Shown: piece by piece, positions 30,276 to 35,644 of the stretch
How the letters are laid out: the number at the start of each line of letters is the position of its first letter
Position numbering within the stretch: the stretch's first letter is position 1
Assembly (NCBI GenBank): GCA_007376485.1
Contig: VMGJ01000007.1
Coordinates: 1 to 35,644 of the forward strand
Source of the DNA: Parcubacteria group bacterium Licking1014_17
GTDB lineage: Bacteria > Patescibacteriota > Minisyncoccia > 2-02-FULL-40-12 > IGHO2-01-FULL-4-A
DNA: 35,644 bases
Reading direction: 5' to 3'
Notes under the pieces: generated by a model
Told to the model about the DNA's origin: nothing
Databases searched by the model: none
What the model saw: the letters and a program-made list of their open reading frames with translations, nothing else
Translations under genes and position numbers: made by a program

Positions 30276-31187
30276 ATATTGCACCTCTTCTTCAAGTTTG
30301 ATTCCGAATTTTTTATAAACTTTTTGTTTGAGGATTTTTATGAGTTTTTGCAGGTCGGAAAAAGTGCCTCCGTTGACGTTGTAAATCAGATTGCCGTGTT
30401 TTTCTGAAACAGCAATACCGCCGATTTTCATTCCCTTGGCGCCTACTAAGTCCAAAAGGTATCCCACCGGGACTTTTCCGCCAAATATCCTGTCCTTGTC
30501 TATTTTTGGAAGAAGTCTTTTTCTAACCGCCGGTTTTATATTTTTTAGGACTATATTTTTGAAAAAACTGCCGGGGCATTTCAATCCGGGCGGATATTTT
30601 TGATTACGCAGTTTTATGATTTCGCGGGAAATTTTTGTCAGTTTCTTAGAATCTGATTTTTGAAATTTAAACTCCGCGCCTAAAATGGTCCAGCCCGTTT
30701 TTTTCTTGAATATGCTATCGCGGTAGCTGAAACCGCATTGTTTTTTTGTCAGCCATTTTATCTTTCTGCCATCAAATACTCTAACCCGCGACAGGCAATC
30801 CCTGATTTCCTGCCCGTAAGCGCCGGCACAGCCGTAGATAGCGCCGCCCACGGTTCCGGGAATTCCCGACATTTTTTCCATTCCGGACAAACCTTTGTTT
30901 ATTATTTTCTTAATAAAGCCATTTAAATTATTTCCGGCGCCGGCATAAACGGTCCTGCCGACAATTTTCAGTTCTTTTATTTCATTTTTAATTATCAGGC
31001 CGCCAAAGCCCTTATTATCAAAAATAATATTTGAACCTTCGCCGATTACCCTCCAACGGGTGTTTTTGTTGCTCTTAATTAAACCAATCAGTTCATCTTC
31101 TGTTTTTACCGTCGCAAACCCCTGCGGAGAACCGCCTATACCCATGGTTGTAAACACGGTTTTCATCTTTTTAGAAGCGATAGACAT
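30267..31187 (-). CDS. murB: UDP-N-acetylenolpyruvoylglucosamine reductase
   Basis: Cytoplasmic FAD enzyme that reduces UDP-GlcNAc-enolpyruvate to UDP-MurNAc in peptidoglycan synthesis. The FAD-binding segments VIGEGSNIIF (residues 47-56) and MSGIPGTVGGAIYGCAGAYG are typical, the substrate-binding CGFSYRDSIFK has the conserved YRxS element, and GSFFKN (about residue 207) contains the catalytic Ser. The C-terminal region has GMKIGGIAVSEKHGNLIYN, as in type II MurB (about 300 aa). The start may be M1 or M8 (MKTVFTTMGIGG); with M8 it no longer overlaps the upstream methyltransferase gene. It is convergent with the cohesin operon. Confidence 0.92.
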   Translation of the reverse strand: MSIASKKMKTVFTTMGIGGSPQGFATVKTEDELIGLIKSNKNTRWRVIGEGSNIIFDNKGFGGLIIKNEIKELKIVGRTVYAGAGNNLNGFIKKIINKGLSGMEKMSGIPGTVGGAIYGCAGAYGQEIRDCLSRVRVFDGRKIKWLTKKQCGFSYRDSIFKKKTGWTILGAEFKFQKSDSKKLTKISREIIKLRNQKYPPGLKCPGSFFKNIVLKNIKPAVRKRLLPKIDKDRIFGGKVPVGYLLDLVGAKGMKIGGIAVSEKHGNLIYNVNGGTFSDLQKLIKILKQKVYKKFGIKLEEEVQYLS

Positions 31188-31707
31188 AAAGTTTTTTACC
31201 CAAAGATTTTCCCGGCCGCTTCAGGTCTATAATTTCGTTAAACTCTTTTTCTTTGAAAATGAAATCGCAACTGACCAGTTTCGCGCCGGGTTTCAATTCT
31301 TGTTTCAATTTAGGGAGGAGTTTATCCATAATATGGGGGTAGAGGTAGGCATAAACTATAGTTGCCTCGGATAGATTACAGTCAAACATATCTTTTTTTA
31401 GCAGGTCTACTGAATCTGGTTTTAATATTTTTCTTAAGCGCCACTTGGATAGCAGGAAGGGGATTGTATTTTTTTCTATGCCGATATATTTCGCCATAGG
31501 ATTCTGGTTATAAGCGGCGGCAAGCACGCGGCAGTCGCCGCAGCCGAGCTCATAAACCATGTCGTTGTCCTTGATATTCATAGCTTGGACAACACACCCC
31601 ACTATCTTTCTTGAAACGGATATGAAGGGGACTTCTCTTTTCTGCATAGGTTTTGCCAAATCCCGGAAAACAAAAACAATAACCGCGGCAACTGCGGCTA
31701 TTTGCAC
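31171..31707 (-). CDS. Membrane-anchored SAM-dependent methyltransferase
   Basis: A 178-aa protein beginning with a short hydrophobic segment (VQIAAVAAVIVFVFRD; GTG start at 31707) followed by a class I methyltransferase domain: motif I YELGCGDCRVLAAAY, motif II YIGIEKNTIPF, and ATIVYAYLYPHIMDKLLPKL. This small family of membrane-anchored methyltransferases is common in Patescibacteria. The substrate is not known. No ATG exists in frame upstream although the frame is open, so GTG or another non-ATG start is used. It overlaps murB by 17 nt (or none if murB starts at M8) and lies downstream of the cyclase gene. Confidence 0.75.
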   Translation of the reverse strand: MQIAAVAAVIVFVFRDLAKPMQKREVPFISVSRKIVGCVVQAMNIKDNDMVYELGCGDCRVLAAAYNQNPMAKYIGIEKNTIPFLLSKWRLRKILKPDSVDLLKKDMFDCNLSEATIVYAYLYPHIMDKLLPKLKQELKPGAKLVSCDFIFKEKEFNEIIDLKRPGKSLGKKLYVYRF

Positions 31708-31761
31708 AAACGCTTGGATTAAAGAGAAGTAAGTGGAAATAATAAATACGCACGCCCTAAA

Positions 31762-32391
31762 TTATAGTTTATAGATAATCTTATATGCTTTTTTCGCTCC
31801 CGGAGGAATTTCTTTTATTTCCTTGAAAGAAACTCCTTTCATGTCTTTGATTTTTGATTTCATTGAATCGGTAATCAGGATTTCCCACGCTTTCGCCGTA
31901 TCCTCGCCCAACTTGCTGGCAGCGTTGACCTCGGCGCCGAAAACATCCTCGTCGCCGATTCTAAGCATCCGCCCGTGGCCGATGCCTATGCAAAGAAGAA
32001 CCTTCTCCTCGTCCGTCTTTTTCGCGTCATATTCTTTTATGGCTTTTTGCATGGCAATCGCCGATTCAACCGCTTTTTTGGGATTTCTGAAAATCACCAG
32101 AAAACTGTCGCCCTCGGTTTTAAGCAAAACGCCGTCGTAGTTTTCGATTATCGGAATAAGCAGGCGGTGGGATTCAAATATCGTTTGGAGGAAATGGATT
32201 ATGCCGAACTTGGCGACATTTCTGGAAAATCCCGACAGGTCGGTGAACATAACGCACCATTCCTCGCCAAAAAGGTCCCAGATTCTCTGGTCAATTTTTT
32301 TCTTGTCCGCGCTCGGTTCCATCCGCTCCCGAATCAATTTTTCCAATCTATCCTCCGAAGCGCCTGTGAGAATTGTTTTTTTGTAAGGCAT
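31762..32391 (-). CDS. Class III adenylate/guanylate cyclase domain protein
   Basis: A 209-aa protein consisting of a short N-terminal region and one class III cyclase catalytic domain. The metal-binding aspartates are D51 (FTDLSGFS) and D95 (KTEGDSFLVIF); K91 of KTEGD and D149 of DVFG correspond to the adenine-selecting Lys/Asp pair of adenylyl cyclases, and N156 (EVNAAS) is present. The transition-state arginine that usually follows in ASRM is Lys160 here (ASKL). The product is therefore probably cAMP, possibly with reduced activity, or a non-cyclase role. No regulatory domain is fused. The gene lies 54 nt upstream of the methyltransferase gene. Confidence 0.85.
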   Translation of the reverse strand: MPYKKTILTGASEDRLEKLIRERMEPSADKKKIDQRIWDLFGEEWCVMFTDLSGFSRNVAKFGIIHFLQTIFESHRLLIPIIENYDGVLLKTEGDSFLVIFRNPKKAVESAIAMQKAIKEYDAKKTDEEKVLLCIGIGHGRMLRIGDEDVFGAEVNAASKLGEDTAKAWEILITDSMKSKIKDMKGVSFKEIKEIPPGAKKAYKIIYKL

Positions 32392-32454
32392 GTGAGATTT
32401 TTCATTCCCATTCTACCAATTAATATCACCAAAATCAATTAAATTAAGCAACCC

Positions 32455-32865
32455 TTATATCCATATTTTTTCCATTCTTATCTCATCTGATTTCAGAAAA
32501 CCTTTTCGTCTCAATTCTCCCAGTTCTTCGTTGTCTAGTATAGTAAATCCTATTTTTTCGTGGGCACGGATTGAGGCGGGATTGTCTTTTTTTATTGTGG
32601 CAAAAAGAATTTTTAGATTATGTTTTTGCATAAGCATATTTTCTGCAGTTCCGACGATTCCTTTACCTCTAAATTTAGGAGCAATAACAATCTGCACAAA
32701 ACCTGCATGTTCTGGAAATTTTGCCGGGATATAACCAACCACTCCCGCTTTTTCATTATCGTATAGAATGGTGTAATATGTTCCATCGGCAGAAATTGAG
32801 ACGCTCTCGTGTCCGTCAAGGGTTTCAAAAAAAACTTTATTAAACTCATCAAATTCAATCTCCAT
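32455..32865 (-). CDS. GNAT-family N-acetyltransferase
   Basis: A 136-aa cytoplasmic protein with the GNAT core: strand VGYIPAKFPEHAGFVQIVIAP, the acetyl-CoA pyrophosphate-binding loop R-G-K-G-I-V-G in KFRGKGIVGTAENML, and the late motif NPASIRAHEKIGFTIL (motif B). It transfers an acyl group from acyl-CoA to an amine; the substrate cannot be inferred. The 32866-33009 stretch upstream holds no visible gene. Confidence 0.85.
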   Translation of the reverse strand: MEIEFDEFNKVFFETLDGHESVSISADGTYYTILYDNEKAGVVGYIPAKFPEHAGFVQIVIAPKFRGKGIVGTAENMLMQKHNLKILFATIKKDNPASIRAHEKIGFTILDNEELGELRRKGFLKSDEIRMEKIWI

Positions 32866-33009
32866 ATTTTTTAAACCGGTTGTTTCTTATCTATCTTTTA
32901 AGTCATCGGTACAACCAATATAGTAACCGTTTTTGCATTTTAAGGAATAGACGTAATACATAAATGTTTCCCGCTTTCGCGTATCTCCGGCGGACTTTGT
33001 CACGCCGTA

Positions 33010-33027
33010 GCCACGCTTCAGCGTGGC
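33010..33027. repeat. Small perfect hairpin
   Basis: GCCACGC (33010-33016) / GCGTGGC (33021-33027) with a TTCA loop. No T-run follows on either strand. It lies in the 373-bp gap between the acetyltransferase and GT2 genes, which otherwise holds only repeats. Confidence 0.5.
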
Positions 33028-33094
33028 GGTGCCTTTTGGTCAAAATCCGAACTTTTTTTGATGAAAATCCGGATTGCGAATTCTGAAATCCAAT

Positions 33095-33231
33095 CGCTCG
33101 GGCGGGCAAAAAGGAAGGGGGTTGGGGGGAAGGAATCCTTCGACAAGCTCAGGACAAGTTTTTTGCCCGCCCTCGCTTTCCGATTCCAATTTTTTTCCGC
33201 CGCCGCCGAATTTCGTGCCAGTAAAACTGGC
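33095..33231. repeat. G/C-rich intergenic repeat, left copy of an inverted pair
   Basis: Starting CGCTCGGGCGGGCAAAAAGG, this copy has a G-rich run (GGAAGGGGGTTGGGGGGAAGG), the complementary arm TTTTTTGCCCGCCC, then CTCGCTTTCC and a GCC-repeat tract with CGAATTTCG. The reverse complement of 35202-35283 matches it closely. Relative to that copy it has two insertions, about 23 nt carrying TTCGACAAGCTCAGGAC (about 33137-33159) and about 17 nt near 33182-33198. A small hairpin GCCAGT-AAA-ACTGGC (33217-33231) follows. The arms can form a stem with a G-rich loop. Confidence 0.75.
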
Positions 33232-33238
33232 GCGCCAC

Positions 33239-34744
33239 TTAAGTTTTCTTCTCTACTATTTTATCAGTAACATCTCTTTCTGGGTAGTATGGGTATATTT
33301 TCTCTAAAATCAATTTTTCAATTTTTTTCAATTCTTGCTCTGATTTTGGTTTTTCCAATTCTGCATTAACTTCGCGCGCTAATTCATCATATTCCGATTC
33401 TGGAATATTATTTTGCTTAAATCCACAATATTTCATCAAATCCAAAATCAGATTTCCTTTTAAAGTTTTATTTTCATTTGCTCTTAGAACACCGTTGAAA
33501 AATTTATCAACCATTTCTCTATCTTCAACAACAATTTTGTCTGATTTTCCTGCCACAAAATCGTCAATCGATTCTTTTATTTTTTTAACAATACGCCCAT
33601 TTCCCTGCAAGCCAGTCCTTTCTGAAACTCGTATGAGTGAAGTTATTGTATAATCGTAATTCTTAGCCACTTGTCCGCGCAACTCCTCAACATTTTTTCC
33701 AAATCGTATATCTTCGCCTCCTGCTATTCTAGGCATACCATTAACCATTGCCCACGCTTTTGCTGTTACAGCCATATTCGCGCCCGCTTGCAACGCCCCT
33801 TCTTTTTGAAACTTGAAATTTGGTTCACCGGAATAATCTTCTTTGGGACCGTCTTTGCCCATGTAAATATCAAAAGCTTTTTTCATCAACTCCTGATTGG
33901 GCAATGAGGGATCAATTTCAAATTCTAAATTACCAGAAACCCCGTTGATTTTATGTTGTTCAAATGATTGAATTAACGACTTTATAAAATTGCGGGAAAA
34001 CGTGCAGTCGCAATCAGTAATTGCTATCGCACCTTCAGTATTACCAGAAGATGTCATAAATCTGTCAACAATTTCTGCGCCAGCTCTATCTCTTGCAACA
34101 CCAACATTATTTTCTTCCTCCGAGGTATTAGGCGAAGATTTATCAATTACATTTATTTTAATTTGTGATTTTTTTATTTTTTCTATTTGTTTAATCTTTT
34201 CTTCCGTTAAATTCTTTGGCGCATCTTCGGATTCACCATTTATAAATTTAATTAAATTTATTGACTCTTGATTTGTCAAAAAAGCAGCGGATTTTTGATC
34301 TGCGTCCGTTCTGCGATTATTAACAACTAAATCAATCTCAAATAAACTGGAATCTACCTCTTCTTGCTCTACCAATGAAGACAAAGAGCGCAATATATTT
34401 GAAGCACTTTCATTATAGGCAGGAATCATAACCGCGACTTTGCAATCTTGGTTCATTGGCCGTGAAATAAATGATTCTGGTTTTTCACCCGCCAAAGACC
34501 GATTAAGATATTCTAAAACATTTTTCTCCGCCACAAGGCGATCATAATTTTCGTTTTCTTTTTGTGCTTGTTCTATTGCCGAATCTACAAGATTTTGATG
34601 AATCTTAGTTCTTGATTCTTCGGATAATGGTTGACCAAGCCCAGATTCTAATTTACTAAGCTCTGTCTGATATTCTTCCTCTCTTGTCCGCTGGATTTCT
34701 GTGATTTCTTCTTCTGATTTAGGTGAATCGTTAAGGCTACCCAA
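33239..34744 (-). CDS. GT2-type glycosyltransferase with N-terminal coiled-coil-like extension
   Basis: A 501-aa cytoplasmic protein. Residues ~1-95 are charged and helical (EEEITEIQRTREEEY), then the GT2 fold begins at CKVAVMIPAYNESASNILRSL, with the DxD-like metal site in ITDCDCTFSRNF (about residue 245), acceptor-side QKEGALQAGANMAVTAKAW and GGEDIRFGK, in which ED is the likely catalytic acid pair. The donor sugar is unknown. The reading frame starts with TTG at 34744, directly after a TAA; the 41-aa ORF before it is in the same frame (see that entry). Compared with the envelope genes upstream it is AT-rich. The stop codon is the last base before the left G/C-rich repeat. Confidence 0.75.
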   Translation of the reverse strand: MGSLNDSPKSEEEITEIQRTREEEYQTELSKLESGLGQPLSEESRTKIHQNLVDSAIEQAQKENENYDRLVAEKNVLEYLNRSLAGEKPESFISRPMNQDCKVAVMIPAYNESASNILRSLSSLVEQEEVDSSLFEIDLVVNNRRTDADQKSAAFLTNQESINLIKFINGESEDAPKNLTEEKIKQIEKIKKSQIKINVIDKSSPNTSEEENNVGVARDRAGAEIVDRFMTSSGNTEGAIAITDCDCTFSRNFIKSLIQSFEQHKINGVSGNLEFEIDPSLPNQELMKKAFDIYMGKDGPKEDYSGEPNFKFQKEGALQAGANMAVTAKAWAMVNGMPRIAGGEDIRFGKNVEELRGQVAKNYDYTITSLIRVSERTGLQGNGRIVKKIKESIDDFVAGKSDKIVVEDREMVDKFFNGVLRANENKTLKGNLILDLMKYCGFKQNNIPESEYDELAREVNAELEKPKSEQELKKIEKLILEKIYPYYPERDVTDKIVEKKT

Positions 34745-34870
34745 TTAACGGTCAACTAATACAATACGACTTAATCTTTGTTGTTCGGGTGTTATCTTTT
34801 TTTCACCTTCATTAGCAGTGTTTTCCGTTTCGGTTTTTGGCTGATTTTGTTGTTTTTCTATGTTATTCAT
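34745..34870 (-). CDS. 41-aa ORF in frame with the GT2 gene (possible lost N-terminus)
   Basis: ATG at 34870 to TAA at 34745-34747. The peptide is MNNIEKQQNQPKTETENTAN followed by a glutamate/lysine-rich segment and QQRLSRIVLVDR. Its frame continues straight through the TAA into the GT2 gene, whose first usable codon, TTG, follows the stop with no gap. The acidic, helical composition matches the N-terminal extension of the GT2 protein. It is either a real short leader peptide, translationally coupled to the GT2 gene, or the original N-terminus interrupted by a nonsense change. It lies 6 nt after the XRE gene. Confidence 0.5.
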   Translation of the reverse strand: MNNIEKQQNQPKTETENTANEGEKKITPEQQRLSRIVLVDR

Positions 34871-34876
34871 AACTTA

Positions 34877-35083
34877 TTATCTCAATAAATCCTCAATTGA
34901 AACACCAAGAGCTTTGGCGATATTCGCCATAGTTTGGACGCTCGGCTTATTAACAGCGCCACTTTCGACTTTGGTAAGCGTTGTATATTTAATATCCGCT
35001 TTCTTTGCTAAATCATCTTGGGTTAAGCCAAGTTTAGCCCGTGCTTTTTTTATATTTTCACTGATTGTTTTTCCACTTGTCAT
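34877..35083 (-). CDS. XRE-family transcriptional regulator (HTH only)
   Basis: A 68-aa protein made almost solely of a Cro/C1-type helix-turn-helix: ISENIKKARAKLGLTQDDLA (helices 1-2), KKADIKYTTLTKVESG (recognition helix), VQTMANIAKALGVSIEDLL. It binds DNA as a dimer, probably at the 11-bp inverted repeat in its own upstream region (35095-35147). No sensor domain is present. It is the first gene of a minus-strand set with the 41-aa ORF and the GT2 gene, which it may control. Toxin-antitoxin partner genes were not found. Confidence 0.88.
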   Translation of the reverse strand: MTSGKTISENIKKARAKLGLTQDDLAKKADIKYTTLTKVESGAVNKPSVQTMANIAKALGVSIEDLLR

Positions 35084-35094
35084 ATTAGTAAAGT

Positions 35095-35147
35095 TTTGGT
35101 AGTATTGTAGTAAGTATGATTATTACCCTTATTGTTATACTACCAAA
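35095..35147 (-). promoter_or_regulatory. Inverted-repeat operator upstream of the XRE gene
   Basis: TTTGGTAGTAT (35095-35105) and its exact complement ATACTACCAAA (35137-35147) are separated by 31 nt. TACTAC/GTAGTA half-sites recur between them (for example about 35107-35113). On the minus strand a TACAAT -10-like box lies within this region about 20 nt before the ATG at 35083. This arrangement fits an autoregulated operator. Confidence 0.55.
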
Positions 35148-35201
35148 TAAAATGGACTTAATCAAACGAATTTACTGGCGGCACATTTCGAAAAGCGAAA
35201 T

Positions 35202-35283
35202 ACGAAATTCGGCGGCGGCGGAAAGCGAGGGCGGGCAAAAATTCCTTCCCCCCCAACCCCCTTCCTTTTTGCCCGCCTGAGCG
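35202..35283. repeat. G/C-rich intergenic repeat, right copy of an inverted pair
   Basis: Reverse complement of the 33095-33215 repeat without its two insertions: the GCC-repeat tract with CGAAATTCG, GAAAGCGAGGGCGGGCAAAAA, the C-rich run TTCCTTCCCCCCAACCCCC and the complementary arm TTTTTGCCCGCC. GGGCGGGCAAAAA and TTTTTGCCCGCC can pair, leaving the C-rich (opposite strand G-rich) run as loop. Confidence 0.75.
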
Positions 35284-35291
35284 TTCGGTTT

Positions 35292-35308
35292 GGCGCGCGA
35301 AGCGCGCC
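35292..35308. repeat. Small perfect hairpin
   Basis: GGCGCGC (35292-35298) / GCGCGCC (35302-35308) with loop GAA. It lies in the non-coding stretch 35148-35644, where I see no gene: only repeats and hairpins. Confidence 0.55.
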
Positions 35309-35420
35309 GTCAATTCCGTTTAAAATAGGTTCGGATTTCGTCAAACAATCGCACGAGCAGAGCGAGCGGTGATATTTTACACTTTGCGCGAACCTTTTTT
35401 GAACGAAACGGCAACTGATT

Positions 35421-35564
35421 CGCCCCGCCGCCGCTCGCTAACGCTCGCCAGCCAGCAAAAAAGTTTTCTCTGCTTTTCTTTTGCGCGCGACCAATTTTTT
35501 CTTCTAAAAGGAAAAGAAAACTTTTTTGCTGGCTTCTGCTCTTAACAGAGCAGGCGGCGGGGCG
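35421..35564. repeat. Long nested inverted repeat
   Basis: Outer arms CGCCCCGCCGCC (35421-35432) / GGCGGCGGGGCG (35553-35564), 12 perfect pairs; middle arms 19 perfect pairs, from GCCAGC at 35451 to 35469 with the complement at 35515-35533, containing the A6/T6 tract; and a small hairpin TGCTCT-TAAC-AGAGCA (35537-35552) in the right side. The central ~45 nt are partly T/A-rich. No ORF of interest lies inside. This could be a large cruciform-forming intergenic element. Confidence 0.75.
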
Positions 35565-35573
35565 GGAACGCTC

Positions 35574-35616
35574 GGGCGCGGCGGAATTCCCCCCACACCC
35601 CCCTTCCGCCGCGCCC
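35574..35616. repeat. Hairpin with C-rich loop, related to the G/C-rich repeat
   Basis: GGGCGCGGCGGAA (35574-35586) / TTCCGCCGCGCCC (35604-35616), 13 perfect pairs around a 17-nt loop TTCCCCCCACACCCCCC. The loop resembles that of the right copy at 35202-35283 although the stem differs, so these belong to one structural family. The window ends soon after. Confidence 0.7.
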
Positions 35617-35644
35617 TCGCTTCGGCGGCGAAAAATTTTTGCGG

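Noticed and set aside
30026-30295. Minus-strand frame opposite the cohesin tail
   Set aside because: It is antisense to a membrane helix and charged tail in a convincing plus-strand frame.
32866-33240. CRISPR array or integron attC-like cassette signal near the hairpins
   Set aside because: Repeats are not evenly spaced, have no spacers of constant length, and no cas or integrase gene is present.
33074-33307. Open frames with PPPPNF and similar runs in the G/C-rich repeats (also 35162-35344)
   Set aside because: They are translations of the inverted repeats, with low-complexity composition and no start signal.

Overview
The window looks like a chromosomal stretch from a bacterium of the Candidate Phyla Radiation (Patescibacteria, probably a Parcubacteria-like lineage). 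This is inferred from gene content: stand-alone ~85-aa GIY-YIG proteins, many signal-anchored surface proteins with Pro/Thr linkers, an O-antigen-ligase/TPR protein, cohesin and dockerin modules, tightly packed genes, and mostly weak or absent Shine-Dalgarno sequences. Several genes have an extended -10 box only 6-8 nt before the start codon, which suggests leaderless mRNAs.

Layout. (1) 1-1025: an abrupt junction between a minus-strand ligase/TPR fragment and the C-terminal part of FtsX. (2) 1099-5267: a small four-Cys protein, tRNA-Gln(CUG), a GIY-YIG protein beside CTTCGAC-type repeats, an oligoendopeptidase-F-like M3 peptidase, an SPFH/slipin protein and a CDP-alcohol phosphatidyltransferase. 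(3) 5438-16514: a plus-strand cell-surface and secretion region made of large exported proteins, interrupted by a block with a glycosyltransferase, a serine hydrolase and two methyltransferases. A second GIY-YIG gene here sits inside a 274-bp unit with perfect 12-bp terminal inverted repeats and a 6-bp flanking direct repeat, which looks like a miniature mobile element. (4) 16617-21024, minus strand: two DedA proteins, an alpha/beta hydrolase and two GT4 glycosyltransferases resembling the mono- and diglucosyl-diacylglycerol synthase pair, a probable membrane-glycolipid operon. (5) 21136-30275, plus strand: a PAP2 phosphatase, an O-antigen-ligase/TPR protein, a WxL-like surface protein paired with a DUF916-like membrane protein, then a dockerin protein followed by two membrane-anchored cohesin proteins. 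The second cohesin gene is split by an in-frame TAG. (6) 30267-32865, minus strand: MurB, a methyltransferase, a class III nucleotidyl cyclase and a GNAT acetyltransferase. (7) 32866-35644: an AT-rich GT2 glycosyltransferase, a 41-aa ORF in the same frame and an XRE regulator, flanked by inverted copies of a G/C-rich repeat, then about 500 bp of non-coding hairpin-rich DNA.

How it fits together. Most of the window concerns the cell envelope: peptidoglycan precursor (MurB), glycolipids and lipid handling (GT4 pair, DedA, PAP2, CDP-alcohol transferase), glycan ligation, and surface proteins built by reusing a few modules. The best candidate for an undescribed system is the 24216-30275 locus, which places a WxL-like/DUF916-like pair directly before a dockerin-cohesin-cohesin set. 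It could be a protein-based scaffold on the surface of a small-genome bacterium. All assignments come from reading the sequence; no database search was run.
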